DNA of 64,000 nt from positions 8,497,001 to 8,561,000 of the forward strand of contig NZ_CP023688.1 in NCBI RefSeq assembly GCF_008704655.1. The letters run 5' to 3'. The notes under the pieces were generated by a model, which searched no databases, was not told the origin of the DNA, and saw only the letters and a list, made by a program, of their open reading frames with translations. Shown one piece after another: positions 17,429 through 26,122 of the stretch (position 1 is its first letter; each line of letters begins with the position of its first letter). The translations under genes were made by a program, and so were the position numbers. This DNA is from Streptomyces rimosus (lineage in GTDB: Bacteria; Actinomycetota; Actinomycetes; Streptomycetales; Streptomycetaceae).

Positions 17429-18133
17429 TTACAGGCCGTGAACCCGGGGTTGCGCGGAGTTCCCCGGGGCGGTTCCCGGGTCCCGGTGGTCCGGCTCCAG
17501 CGCCCGGGGCCACGGCGCCGAGCCCCGGAGGCGGCGTCGCCGAAGACCCGTACCGGAGTGGACCGGCAACCCCGCCCGGCACCGGTCCAGATAGTCCGTG
17601 ATCTCCTCGTCGTCCCACCCGCCCGCCTCCCGCAGCCCCGACCACAAGTGCGCCAGGTAGGCGTCGGTCGGCTGGGTGCGCGGAACCTCGTCCACGCGCC
17701 ACGGCGCGGTGAAGGTGAGCAGCGGCAGCCCCTCCAGGGTGCCCGGGTGCACCAGCGTCTCGTAGCGGCCGGGACCGAGCCGCGCCCGGCCCCGGTCCAG
17801 CGCCTCGGACAGGTCCAGGTCGCCCGCCGGGGCCCGGTTCATCTCCTGCGCCGCGATGTCGGAGAACTGGCCGCGCGTCACCAGATGGGCGCGGCCCCAC
17901 ACCTCGCCGGGCCCGTCCGGGTCGTAGAACGCGACGCCGCCCGTCCAGTTCAGCGACTCCAGCGCGAAGTACATGACGCCCGGCAGAACGACCGGCACCG
18001 AGCGGGCCGGCGGCCGGGGATCGCGGCAGCCCGGACAGGTCCGCATGCCGCCCGGCGGACGCCCGCCCGTCAAGTAGTGCCGCAGCCGTGCGGCATGCAT
18101 GTTGGAACCGTAGGACACGTACCAGACCTGCAC
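17429..18133 (-). CDS. Gamma-glutamylcyclotransferase-like (AIG2) protein
   Basis: A protein of 234 residues beginning MQVWYVSYGSNMHAARL. The YGSN signature at the N-terminus is the substrate-binding loop of the gamma-glutamylcyclotransferase/AIG2 fold. The family includes enzymes that release 5-oxoproline from gamma-glutamyl amines, but many actinomycete members have unknown substrates and are sometimes mislabelled as histone deacetylases. The C-terminal 40 residues are Arg/Pro-rich and probably disordered. It is divergent from the secreted peptidase. No link to the NRPS locus can be shown. Confidence 0.65.
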   Translation of the reverse strand: MQVWYVSYGSNMHAARLRHYLTGGRPPGGMRTCPGCRDPRPPARSVPVVLPGVMYFALESLNWTGGVAFYDPDGPGEVWGRAHLVTRGQFSDIAAQEMNRAPAGDLDLSEALDRGRARLGPGRYETLVHPGTLEGLPLLTFTAPWRVDEVPRTQPTDAYLAHLWSGLREAGGWDDEEITDYLDRCRAGLPVHSGTGLRRRRLRGSAPWPRALEPDHRDPGTAPGNSAQPRVHGL

Positions 18134-18435
18134 CGTCTCATCCCCTCAGCTCACCCGCGGGCCCGGGACAAGCCGCGCAACCTTCCCGACCCGCATCAAC
18201 CGACCAAGACACGTGACCCGGGCGATCCGTGCGTCATGCCGCACCTCAGGGCAAAAGCCGAGTCGTACGCCATGGTGCGCCCGCCGCTACCGCAGATCGC
18301 TGAACGAATCCTGCGGTTTGGTAAAGAAAAGGCTGTGAGCCCTGTTCAGAGTGGGGTGACAGGCGACAGGATCCCCCGTGCAGCTCTGTGATCACCGCCG
18401 CCCTCGCGCGGCGCTTTATGCAGGGGGACCCCCAC
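18134..18435. other. Divergent promoter region, no gene seen
   Basis: About 300 bp between the AIG2-like gene and the secreted peptidase. It contains the least GC-rich short stretch of the neighbourhood (around 18315-18335, GGTTTGGTAAAGAAAAGG), which fits a promoter region. No convincing coding frame. Confidence 0.5.
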
Positions 18436-20025
18436 GTGAGAAGAACAGCAGCGCTCGGCGCTGCCGGCACCCTGGTGACCGGCACGCTCATAGCCGGAGC
18501 CATCGCCGCCACGCCCGCCAGCGCGGGCCAGCAGCACCACCGCGGGTCGGCCGAGGACCGCGGCGTGCAGGTCGCCGCCGACCGCGCGGCCAAGAAGGGC
18601 ATCGACTGGCAGACCTGCCCCGCCGACTGGGGGCTGAAGGCTCCCATCCAGTGCGGTTACGTCACCGTCCCGATCGACTACGCCAAGCCCAACGGTCCCA
18701 CGATCAAGATCGCCGTGGACCGCGTCGGCAACACCGGCAGCAAGAAGGAGCGACAGGGCTCCCTCGTCTACAACCCCGGCGGCCCCGGCGGCTCGGGCAT
18801 GAAGTTCCCGACCCGCGTCACCGGCAAGAACCCGCTGTACGCCAACCTGGCCAAGGCGTACGACTTCGTCGGGTTCGACCCGCGCGGCGTCGGCCACTCC
18901 GCCCCGATCTCCTGCGCCGACCCGCAGGAGTACGCCAAGGCGCCCAAGGCCGACCCGGTGCCCGACAGCGAGGCCGACAAGCGCGCCCAGCGCAAGCTGG
19001 CCAAGGAGTACGCGCTCGGCTGCAAGGAGCGCAGCGGCGCCCTGCTGAAGCACATGACGACGCCGAACACGGCCCGTGACCTGGACGTGATCCGCGCCGC
19101 CCTGGGCGACAAGAAGCTCAACTACCTCGGCGTCTCCTACGGCACCTACCTCGGTGCCGTGTACGCCACGCTCTTCCCGGACCACGTCCGCCGGATGCTG
19201 GTCGACTCCGTCGTCAACCCCTCGCGCGAGAACATCTGGTACCAGGCCAACCTGGACCAGGACGTCGCCTTCGAGACGCGCTGGGGCGACTGGAAGAAGT
19301 GGGTCGCCAAGAACGACGCCGCCTACCACATCGGCGACACCGAGGCCAAGGTCCAGGCGAAGTGGGAGCAGCTGCGCGCCACCGCCAAGAAGAACCCGAT
19401 CGGTGGCGTCGTCGGCCCGGCCGAGCTGATCAACTTCTTCCAGAAGGCGCCCTACTACGACTCCTCGTGGGCCCCGACCGCCCAGGCGTGGAGCGCGTAC
19501 CTGAAGGGTGACGAGAAGCCGCTGATCCAGGGCGCCGGCCCGGACATGAGCGACATCGCGGGCAACATCGCCTCCGAGAACAGCAACGCGGTCTACACGG
19601 CCGTCGAGTGCAACGACGCCAAGTGGCCCACCAGCTGGCGCAAGTGGGACCGGGACAACACCCGCGTCCACCAGAAGGCCCCGTTCATGACCTGGGCCAA
19701 CGCCTGGATGAACCTGCCCTGCGCCACCTGGCCGGAGAAGCAGCTGACCCCCGTCGACGTCAAGACCGGCAAGGGCCTGCCCAGCGTGCTGATCGTGCAG
19801 AGCACCCGCGACGCGGCCACCCCGTTCGAGGGCGCCGTCGAGCTGCACAAGCGCCTCAAGGGCTCGCGCATGATCATCGAGCAGGGCGCCGGTTCGCACG
19901 GTGTCACCAGCCTGGTCAACCCCTGCATCAACAACCGGGTCGACACCTACTTCCTCACCGGCAAGACCGACCCCAAGGACGTGACGTGCACCCCGCACGC
20001 CACCCCGCAGCCGAGCAAGGCGTAA
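18436..20025 (+). CDS. Secreted tripeptidyl aminopeptidase-type alpha/beta hydrolase
   Basis: A protein of 529 residues from the GTG at 18436, which has AGGGGG seven bases upstream. The N-terminus is a signal peptide (Arg-Arg, a hydrophobic core, ATPASAG cleavage region). The body is the Tap/SlpD/SlpE peptidase family: YVTVPIDYAKP, an oxyanion region YNPGGPGGSG, DFVGFDPRGVGHS, nucleophile Ser in GVSYGTYLG, Asp in QSTRDAATP and His in GAGSHG near the C-terminus. These extracellular enzymes remove tripeptides from protein N-termini and help use secreted-protease products. The gene is monocistronic, ending at a strong hairpin. Confidence 0.9.
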   Translation: MRRTAALGAAGTLVTGTLIAGAIAATPASAGQQHHRGSAEDRGVQVAADRAAKKGIDWQTCPADWGLKAPIQCGYVTVPIDYAKPNGPTIKIAVDRVGNTGSKKERQGSLVYNPGGPGGSGMKFPTRVTGKNPLYANLAKAYDFVGFDPRGVGHSAPISCADPQEYAKAPKADPVPDSEADKRAQRKLAKEYALGCKERSGALLKHMTTPNTARDLDVIRAALGDKKLNYLGVSYGTYLGAVYATLFPDHVRRMLVDSVVNPSRENIWYQANLDQDVAFETRWGDWKKWVAKNDAAYHIGDTEAKVQAKWEQLRATAKKNPIGGVVGPAELINFFQKAPYYDSSWAPTAQAWSAYLKGDEKPLIQGAGPDMSDIAGNIASENSNAVYTAVECNDAKWPTSWRKWDRDNTRVHQKAPFMTWANAWMNLPCATWPEKQLTPVDVKTGKGLPSVLIVQSTRDAATPFEGAVELHKRLKGSRMIIEQGAGSHGVTSLVNPCINNRVDTYFLTGKTDPKDVTCTPHATPQPSKA

Positions 20026-20096
20026 CCGAAAGCCGCGCCACGGCCTAGCCGTCCCGTGGCCCAGCCGGTCCTACGGCTCGGCCACGTACCGGCATC

Positions 20097-20150
20097 CCGG
20101 GCCCCGCGAGCCCGCCCAGCCTCAGCTGGTGACGGACTCGCGGGGCCCGG
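20097..20150. terminator. Bidirectional hairpin terminator
   Basis: A perfect 14-bp stem (CCGGGCCCCGCGAG with its complement at 20137-20150) and a 26-base loop lie between the convergent peptidase and HAD-like genes. Confidence 0.75.
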
Positions 20151-20192
20151 TGCCGTGTGCTGGCGCCCCACGAGCCTCAGGCGCATCGCCCG

Positions 20193-20744
20193 TTACCTCG
20201 GCAGCGCCGCCGCCCAGCGTTCCAGTACGCCGAAATCGTCGGCCGTCAGACCGCGTCGGGGATCGACCCGGTGCAGGAGGGCGGGACCGCCATGGTGCTC
20301 CGCGACCCACGCGCGGTCCACGTCGGTGATCTCGTCGTCGACCCAGGCGAACGCGCGGCCCTTCGCCCACGCGACGATCTCCGGCGTCTTCCAGAACACG
20401 CCGCTGCCGGGTTCGGGCCGTGGCGAGGGCCACCGTATGAACGGCAGGGCGGGCAGCCCCAGGACCGGCGCGACGAAGTCGTTGGCTTCTTCCTCCCACG
20501 TCGTCGCCCAGACCAGCTCGAACGGAAGCGCGGCCAGCGCCGCCCCATGGCCCGGGTTGAGCCACACCCGCAACGGCTTCGCCGGCTTGTTCGGCAGCCC
20601 CTCCGCGGTGAGCCGTCGCCGCTCGGCCGCCTCCCAACGAGGCGTCAGCAGCCGGTGCGTCCCATACCCCTCGGGCCGCCGGTACGGCTTCGCCGCGTAC
20701 GGATTCAGCGGCCCATCCACGTCCACCAACAACACCGGTAACAC
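20193..20744 (-). CDS. HAD-superfamily-like hypothetical protein
   Basis: A protein of about 183 residues with VLLVDVDGPLNPY near the start, the DxD catalytic loop of HAD phosphohydrolases, and WVDDEITDVD near the C-terminus, which may supply the acidic metal-binding residues. A WATTWEEEAN motif lies between. I prefer the GTG at 20744 because GGGAGGGG lies eight bases upstream; an ATG at 20777 would add eleven residues. With the GTG start the second codon is TTA (20739-20741), which is rare in Streptomyces and may make translation depend on the bldA tRNA. Substrate unknown. Confidence 0.7.
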   Translation of the reverse strand: MLPVLLVDVDGPLNPYAAKPYRRPEGYGTHRLLTPRWEAAERRRLTAEGLPNKPAKPLRVWLNPGHGAALAALPFELVWATTWEEEANDFVAPVLGLPALPFIRWPSPRPEPGSGVFWKTPEIVAWAKGRAFAWVDDEITDVDRAWVAEHHGGPALLHRVDPRRGLTADDFGVLERWAAALPR

Positions 20745-20925
20745 CAGAGCATCCCCTCCCGGCCCCAAGGCGATCATGCTACCGAGCGCTGAGGTGCGCT
20801 CGCCCGGAGCGCAGACCGCAAGCAAGTGCGTTGCCCGTCGTGGCCGTCATTCCCCGCCCGATGGGTCGGTTCCGAAGCGGCGAACCAGGCAGAAGCCCGC
20901 CGACGCCCAATGCTGTAATCGGATC

Positions 20926-21303
20926 GTGAAGTCGCTGCTCGTACTCTCCGTCCTGCTCCTGGTGTTCGCCGTGCCGACTGCCGGCGTTTGGCTGCTGGGA
21001 CGGCGGGCGAAGGTCCCCGCCCGGATGCTGATCGTGTTCGTGCCGGCCGGTTGGCTGGCGGTACTCGTCGGCGGAATCCTCTCGCAGCGAGCACACGGGA
21101 CTCTGTTCCCGGAAACATCCCCGTGCCACCGCACCGGAACTCCGGTCACGCAATACTTCCCGCCCGACTCGTTCTGCCGGCACGATGACGGGGAATTGCG
21201 GACGGTGAACGGGCCGACCGGCAAGTTCGTGTTCTGGACCGCCGCTGGCACGGCCGTTGCCGTGTCGGGAGGTGCCGTCGTACGACGTCGTCGACGGGCC
21301 TGA
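20926..21303 (+). CDS. Small membrane protein of unknown function
   Basis: A protein of 125 residues from a GTG. It has three hydrophobic segments (about residues 3-24, 33-53 and 98-115) and a polar loop of about 45 residues between the second and third that holds two cysteines (SPCHRTG and SFCRHDD), which could form a disulfide outside the cell. The C-terminus is a run of arginines. I do not recognise the family. Codon use is normal for the window. The Shine-Dalgarno is weak. Confidence 0.5.
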   Translation: MKSLLVLSVLLLVFAVPTAGVWLLGRRAKVPARMLIVFVPAGWLAVLVGGILSQRAHGTLFPETSPCHRTGTPVTQYFPPDSFCRHDDGELRTVNGPTGKFVFWTAAGTAVAVSGGAVVRRRRRA

Positions 21304-21452
21304 ATCCTTGGCCTCGTAGGTCGCACTCCTGTCCATCAGGGCAACAGGTCGCGGCCCTGCGCAGCCGGTCGCGACGTGGTTCGTGGGTCCTATGGCCGGG
21401 TGGTCGACAATCACGCCTGCATGGTGGTGACGAAGGGAGGTCGGGCCTGTCC

Positions 21453-21761
21453 TCGACGGGCCCCGGAACGGTGACTGCCTACCTCGCCGAACGCGGACTC
21501 GACGTGTCAGGAGTGGATCTCTCTCCCCGCATGGTCGAGAACGCGCGCCGTCTCCATCCGCACTGCCGCTTCAGCGTCGCCTCTGTTACCGACCTCGGCC
21601 CTTGGTGAAGCATCACTCGCCGACGTGCTCGGGTGGGGCGACCTGAACAACTCGTGGACCTGATTCAGCGGGCTGGCCTGTCTCCGGTCGCCGAACTCCG
21701 CCTTCTTGCAGAGGAATACAGCGGGCCCGGACTGGTCGTGATGGTCAGGCGCCCCGGCTGA
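21453..21761 (+). pseudogene. Remnant of a SAM-dependent methyltransferase
   Basis: The first part, in frame, reads GPGTVTAYLAERGLDVSGVD and SPRMVENARRLHPH, which is the SAM-binding motif I and motif II region of a class I methyltransferase, and then stops at a TGA. In another frame from about 21633 to the TGA at 21759-21761 the sequence reads QLVDLIQRAGL and then GLVVMVRRPG, the typical C-terminal end of the same family. The middle of the protein (roughly 80-100 residues) is gone and the frames do not match. This is a decayed gene with an internal deletion. No start is visible. The bases 21304-21452 and 21762-21985 around it show no gene. Confidence 0.75.
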
Positions 21762-21985
21762 CGGCCAGGCGCCGGGAGAGGTGCAGGCATCCTCCGAGGG
21801 CTTTCCTCCCAAGGGCCTTCCTGGCCAGCGCCTGACCCGCCGCCGGGCGCGCCGTCTGCCCAAGGCGCTGCGGCACGAGCTGGCGGCCGGCCTTCTCCGC
21901 GCGGGTTGCTCGATCGGGGCCGGTGCATCGTCCGGGACGACACGTGCGGCTGAGATTGATCTTGGCGGGCGGTAGGCTGCCCGCC

Positions 21986-22534
21986 ATGTCGGGAATCGAA
22001 CGCGTCGCCTGGCCGCCCGCCCCGATCAAGACGGAGCGGCTCGTGCTCCGTGAGTCCGAGGCCCGGGACCGTGTGGCGTTCATCGAGCTGTTCACCTCGC
22101 CGGAGGTGAACACCTACCTGGGCGGCCCCCGACCGCGTGATGAGTGCGAGCGCACGTTGCCCGCGATACCCGGCCGCCGCGTCGGCCTTTTCGTGATCGA
22201 GCTGGACGGCGCGATGATCGGCACCGTCGAGCTCAACCGGCGCGACGCGGAGCGCCGGAGCAAGGTCCGCCCGGATGCCGGGGAAGCCGAACTCGGCTAC
22301 CTGCTCCTGCCACAGGCATGGGGATACGGGTACGCCGCCGAGGCGTGCGCGGCGGTGCTCGGCTGGTTCGCCGACGTGCTTCCCGGCGAGCCGGTGGTGC
22401 TCTGCACCCAGACCGCCAACGACCGCTCGATGCGCCTCGCGGCGAAGCTGGGCTTCACCGAGGTGCAGCGGTACGAGGCGTGGGGCGCCGAACAGTGGAT
22501 GGGCATATGGTCCCCGGTCGCGTCATCCGGCTGA
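21986..22534 (+). CDS. GNAT family N-acetyltransferase (RimJ/RimL type)
   Basis: A protein of 182 residues. It has IKTERLVLRESEARD at the N-terminus, a beta-strand GAMIGTVELNRRD, the acetyl-CoA loop around LPQAWGYGYAAEACAAVL, and CTQTANDRSMRLAAKLGFTEV. This is the usual pattern for RimJ/RimL-like acetyltransferases, which modify amino groups of proteins or small molecules in the cytoplasm. The ATG is the first in the conserved region; upstream sequence is not conserved-looking. No operon partner. Substrate unknown. Confidence 0.85.
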   Translation: MSGIERVAWPPAPIKTERLVLRESEARDRVAFIELFTSPEVNTYLGGPRPRDECERTLPAIPGRRVGLFVIELDGAMIGTVELNRRDAERRSKVRPDAGEAELGYLLLPQAWGYGYAAEACAAVLGWFADVLPGEPVVLCTQTANDRSMRLAAKLGFTEVQRYEAWGAEQWMGIWSPVASSG

Positions 22535-22756
22535 ACTCGCTTCCCACGGCGCGGATCCAGGAGGACACGATCGGTCGCCGGAGGCCCCAGAGCACCGCTT
22601 GACCGCTGCCCGCCACGTCAACCGGCCATGATCGACCTCAGCGGAACTCTGCGGTGCGCGACTACTCGTAACCGCAGCCCCGCAGACGGAGCCGCAGCGG
22701 AGTCTCGCCACCCGCGGCCGCGCGGGACCACGGCGCTTCGGGGAACAGGCGGGGCT

Positions 22757-23338
22757 TCACCGGGACGGGCGGATTCCGTCGATGGCGATGTCGAGCAGTC
22801 GGTTCGCCTGGGCGTCGTCATCGTGCTGCTCGGTGACGAGTGAGATGGCGTTGACGAGCGCGAGGAGGTCTTCGGCGCGTACGTCGGGTCGTACCGTGCC
22901 TGCCTGCTGTGCGCGGTGCAGGAGTTCTGCGGCCGCGGCCGTGATGGCCGCCCGGCAACTCTCGTTGTGGTGCAGGAGGTCGGCGTCCCGGCCGTCGTGC
23001 AGCAGGGAGGCGGCCAGTCCGCGGCTGGCCGCGGCGTAGGTGTTGAGGTCGCGGAGCCAGGCGAGGAGCGCGTCGCCGGGGCTGCTGTGCGCGGCGTGTT
23101 CCCGCGCTCTGGAGCAGAGCGCCTCGACGCGGTCGTGGAAGACGACTTCGAGCAGCGAGCGCCGGGACGGGAAGTGCCGGTGCAGGGTCGCCGATCCCAC
23201 CCCGGCCCGGCGCGCGATCTCCTCCAGTGAGGCCCCGACGCCGTCCGCGGCGAACATCTCCTGCGCCGCGGCAACGATGCGCTCGTAGTTGCGCCGGGCG
23301 TCCACGCGCAGGGGGCGTTGCCGGGCGGACTCGGTCAC
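22757..23338 (-). CDS. TetR/AcrR family regulator
   Basis: A protein of 193 residues from a GTG with GGAGG five bases upstream. The DNA-binding domain occupies residues 17-63 (RIVAAAQEMFAADGVGASLE then RAGVGSATLHRHFPSRRSL). The C-terminal part (DLLALVNAISLVTE) resembles the SbtR-like group of TetR ligand domains. It is divergent from the quinone oxidoreductase gene, with about 98 bp between the start codons and an inverted repeat inside, so it very likely represses that gene and itself, responding to a small hydrophobic or quinone-like ligand. The ligand is inferred only from the neighbour. Confidence 0.87.
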   Translation of the reverse strand: MTESARQRPLRVDARRNYERIVAAAQEMFAADGVGASLEEIARRAGVGSATLHRHFPSRRSLLEVVFHDRVEALCSRAREHAAHSSPGDALLAWLRDLNTYAAASRGLAASLLHDGRDADLLHHNESCRAAITAAAAELLHRAQQAGTVRPDVRAEDLLALVNAISLVTEQHDDDAQANRLLDIAIDGIRPSR

Positions 23339-23397
23339 GGTGACCTCCGGGGGTTGCGAAATGGGGTGGCCCTCCGGTTACTGTAGCCCAGTCAGGT

Positions 23398-23410
23398 GGA
23401 GGTGCCCTCC
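23398..23410. promoter_or_regulatory. Candidate operator between TetR and oxidoreductase
   Basis: An inverted repeat GGAGG-TGC-CCTCC lies midway between the divergent genes. A similar GGTGGCCCTCC half-type element is at about 23365-23375. It probably binds the TetR protein. Confidence 0.45.
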
Positions 23411-23436
23411 GCTTTTGGTGAGCGACGGGAGACAAC

Positions 23437-24399
23437 ATGCGCGCCGTGCAGTACGACCGTTTCGGTCCGCCCGAGGTGCTCCGTGTGAACGAGGTGCCCG
23501 TCCCGCAGCCGGGCCCGGGAGAGGTGCTCGTCGCAGTCCACGCCGCCGGCGTGGAAGCGGGGGAGGTCACCTTTCGTGCGGGACGGATGCGCCATATCAG
23601 CCGGGCACGCTTTCCCCGCGGCGTCGGCAGCGACTTCACCGGCCGCGTCTCGGCGACCGGACCGGGCGTTCACGCCTGGCGAGCCGGAGACGCGGTGTGG
23701 GGGCTGATGCCCCACTTCACCTTCGGCGCCATCGCCGACTACGTCCGCGTCCCCCAGGAGAGGCTGGCCCGCGCGCCGAAGAACCTGAGCCTCCTCGAAG
23801 CCGCGGCTCTTCCCGTCTCGGGGACCACCGCACTGACCGCGCTGACGGACAAGGCCCGGCTCGCCCGCGGTGAGCGGCTCCTGGTCCGCGGTGCGACCGG
23901 AGGCGTCGGCAGCGTCACCGTACAGCTGGGCAAGGCCCTTGGGGCCCACGTCACCGCCCTGGCCTCGGCCCACAACCTCGACTGGATCACCGCACTCGGA
24001 GCCGACGCGGCGCTCGATTACCGCACCACCCGGCCCAAGGATCTCGGCCGCTTCGACGTCATCGTCGACCTCGTGGGCACCGACCTGGGCGCCTACCAGG
24101 CCCGACTGGCCCGGCAGGGACGCATGGTGGCCCTCGCTTTCGATGCGGAGCGCATGCTCACCTCCGTGCTCGGGGTCGGGCTGCGGGCGGCCGTCGCCCC
24201 TCGACGGTTCAAACTCTTCAGCAACAACCCCTCGCCGGACCGGATCGCCGAGCTGACCCACTTCGCCGAGACCGACCGCGTACGGCCGGTGATCGACGCG
24301 GTCTTCCCCATGGCCGACATCGCGGAGGCCCACCGACGGCTCGAAGCCGGCGGCGTCCGGGGGAAGTACGTGATCGACATGGAACGCGAACGCTCCTAG
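23437..24399 (+). CDS. Zinc-independent quinone oxidoreductase-type MDR protein
   Basis: A protein of 320 residues of the medium-chain dehydrogenase/reductase family. The N-terminus has YDRFGPPEVLRVNEVPVP and AAGVEAGEV; the Rossmann part has RLLVRGATGGVGSVTVQLGK, the NADPH-binding AxxGxVG-type motif. The zinc-binding cysteines and histidines of alcohol dehydrogenases are absent, so NADPH-dependent reduction of quinones or enones is expected. The C-terminal segment MADIAEAHRRLEAGGVRGK is typical. The ATG follows GGGAGA. The gene is under the divergent TetR regulator and appears monocistronic. Confidence 0.88.
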   Translation: MRAVQYDRFGPPEVLRVNEVPVPQPGPGEVLVAVHAAGVEAGEVTFRAGRMRHISRARFPRGVGSDFTGRVSATGPGVHAWRAGDAVWGLMPHFTFGAIADYVRVPQERLARAPKNLSLLEAAALPVSGTTALTALTDKARLARGERLLVRGATGGVGSVTVQLGKALGAHVTALASAHNLDWITALGADAALDYRTTRPKDLGRFDVIVDLVGTDLGAYQARLARQGRMVALAFDAERMLTSVLGVGLRAAVAPRRFKLFSNNPSPDRIAELTHFAETDRVRPVIDAVFPMADIAEAHRRLEAGGVRGKYVIDMERERS

Positions 24400-24499
24400 C
24401 CACGCGGGCGCCCGAAACCTCTCGCTGCCGACACGAACACCATTGAGGGGCCTTGACATACGCGCGGCCGGAATAGGAGGGCGGTCGGCGCCGACTCGC

Positions 24500-24988
24500 T
24501 CACCGGTGGCACAGGAAGCACCCGTCCCAGAGCGGAAGCGCGCTGAGAATCCGGTGCCGTGAGCATGAGACGATCGCGCGCTCGTCCGGCCCGGGGAAGC
24601 CTGTGGCGAGGTCGGGGCCGTAGGCCGGCGCGAAGGGCTCGACCATGGCCTCGAACTGGCGCAAGTGGCCATGGACGGAGGAAGGGGTGTACCCCAGTTC
24701 GTTCCAGCGGTGACGGCTAAGCGCGAGGGTCCTGGCGCGCAGCACGAAGTCCTTCGACCGGGCTCGCTCCCGCGCGGTCGCGCTCCACGCGATGCCGTGC
24801 AGATCGAACCCGACCGCCCCTCGTCCCATCACCTGCTGGTCCTGCAACGTCAACAGAGCCGCGAAGCGGAAGTCCCACAGGTCCTCGGCGAGGCCGGTCA
24901 CCGCCGGCGTCAGCACGTCGATGAACGCTTCGGTGCCGCCGTTGGTCAAGTACAGACTCTGCTTCCCGCCACTGAAAACGTTCCCCAC
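24500..24988 (-). CDS. Hypothetical protein of 162 residues
   Basis: I do not recognise this family. The protein starts MGNVFSGGKQSLYLTNGGTE and is soluble-looking, with a helical middle part (FRFAALLTLQDQQ, ARSKDFVLRARTLALSRHRW). It ends in DGCFLCHR, with a CxxCH at the very C-terminus that could bind a metal. Codon bias fits a real gene, and the frame has a plausible ATG. It is transcribed opposite to the oxidoreductase, with about 100 bp between the two convergent ends. Confidence 0.5.
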   Translation of the reverse strand: MGNVFSGGKQSLYLTNGGTEAFIDVLTPAVTGLAEDLWDFRFAALLTLQDQQVMGRGAVGFDLHGIAWSATARERARSKDFVLRARTLALSRHRWNELGYTPSSVHGHLRQFEAMVEPFAPAYGPDLATGFPGPDERAIVSCSRHRILSALPLWDGCFLCHR

Positions 24989-25107
24989 GAGGACACCGTA
25001 CGACTGCCTTCGTGAGTCCGTTGGACGCGGCGTGGCCGCGAGCGGCAGGCCCGCACCGACCGGCGTTGGCGCGGAGCCGTGTCAGTGGCTGGCCCTAGAT
25101 TCGTCGT

Positions 25108-25728
25108 ATGAGTTCTTCCCTGAGCGTCCACCTGCTCGACGTGACCGCTACGCGTGCCCTGGTCGGATCCGGCGACAACCAGCTGCTGGAGGTGATACGC
25201 GCCGAGTTCGGCGACGACCTGGCGCGTGACGACGACTATCACAGCGACGCGATCGAACAGGGCGCCCCCACTTCGGACGAGGCCCTGCACGCGGTCATCC
25301 ACGGTGGGCCCTTCAGCGAGAACCGGGACCATGCTTTCCAGTACGGCTACGCCTACAAGCGGCTGTGCTCGCTCACCGGCGCGTTCCTGCCCAACGACTG
25401 TTTCACACCGCACAAGGGCGACTGGCTGTCGGTCGTCGACCAGGGGCTGAAAGCCCTGGGCATCACCGCCGTATCCGTGGAAGCCTTCAGCCACGGCGCC
25501 CCGCCCGCTCCACTGCCCTACTCCTACACCCCGGGCTGTGGGGAGTGGACGCCCGATCACATAGCCCAGGCGCTGGAGCAGTTCGAAACCACCAAGCGCG
25601 CGGTCGATGAATCGGGGCAGGCCCCGCCACTGGAGCCCGAGGTCGTGGACGCCGTCATGCAGTGCCTCGGCTGGATGCGGCACGCACAGGCCCGGCCCGG
25701 CTTCGGCATCATCGGCTTTCGTGCATAG
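25108..25728 (+). CDS. Actinomycete conserved hypothetical (DUF7691-like)
   Basis: A protein of 206 residues beginning MSSSLSVHLLDVTATRALVG. It has conserved-looking blocks (HGGPFSENRDHAFQYGYAYK, CFTPHKGDW, PGCGEWTPD, CLGWMRHAQARPGFGIIGF) that I remember from a Streptomyces-wide family of unknown function, which I believe is DUF7691. No signal peptide and no membrane segment. The histidine-rich first block and the PGCGEW segment could form a small active site, but no function is known. The gene looks monocistronic. Confidence 0.65.
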   Translation: MSSSLSVHLLDVTATRALVGSGDNQLLEVIRAEFGDDLARDDDYHSDAIEQGAPTSDEALHAVIHGGPFSENRDHAFQYGYAYKRLCSLTGAFLPNDCFTPHKGDWLSVVDQGLKALGITAVSVEAFSHGAPPAPLPYSYTPGCGEWTPDHIAQALEQFETTKRAVDESGQAPPLEPEVVDAVMQCLGWMRHAQARPGFGIIGFRA

Positions 25729-25896
25729 TGGGTCGAATCGCCTACGAGCTTGAAGTCCTCGGCGGCGCTGACCAGAACCAACGATGCCGGACGCACCAGG
25801 CACCCCATGGAGATGAGGTCCGCCGAACTCGCCGCGCACGTACTGCACGCAGCATCCGCGCGGAGGGACTCCGGCTCGACCTGGCGTCCGGCGCGG

Positions 25897-25950
25897 CCCG
25901 GCGCCGTCATCGCCCTCAAGACACCCGGCGCCGTCATCACCCTCAAGACA
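25897..25950. repeat. 27-bp tandem duplication in a gene-free stretch
   Basis: Two adjacent 27-bp units (25897-25923 and 25924-25950) differ by one base. They lie in a 394-bp region (25729-26122) between the DUF7691-like gene and the protease gene where I see no convincing gene. That region also contains an AT-rich patch near 26010-26030 (TTCTTTTATTGCTATATGC) that fits a promoter for the protease. Confidence 0.75.
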
Positions 25951-26122
25951 GCCGAGGGTCAGTCGTCCACCGGCCTCCCTTTCCCCCAGAAATGCTCGAA
26001 CGTACATTCTTTTATTGCTATATGCTCCCGCTGTCACCACGCGACCACTTCCGTCCCCGCCGTGACGCAGCACGGCGCCGGGGCATGGGGTGAGTCGGTC
26101 ACGTCATCGAGCTGGGGGGCCA

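Noticed and set aside
25897..25950. CRISPR-like repeat
   Set aside because: Only two adjacent units without spacers; no cas genes in the window.
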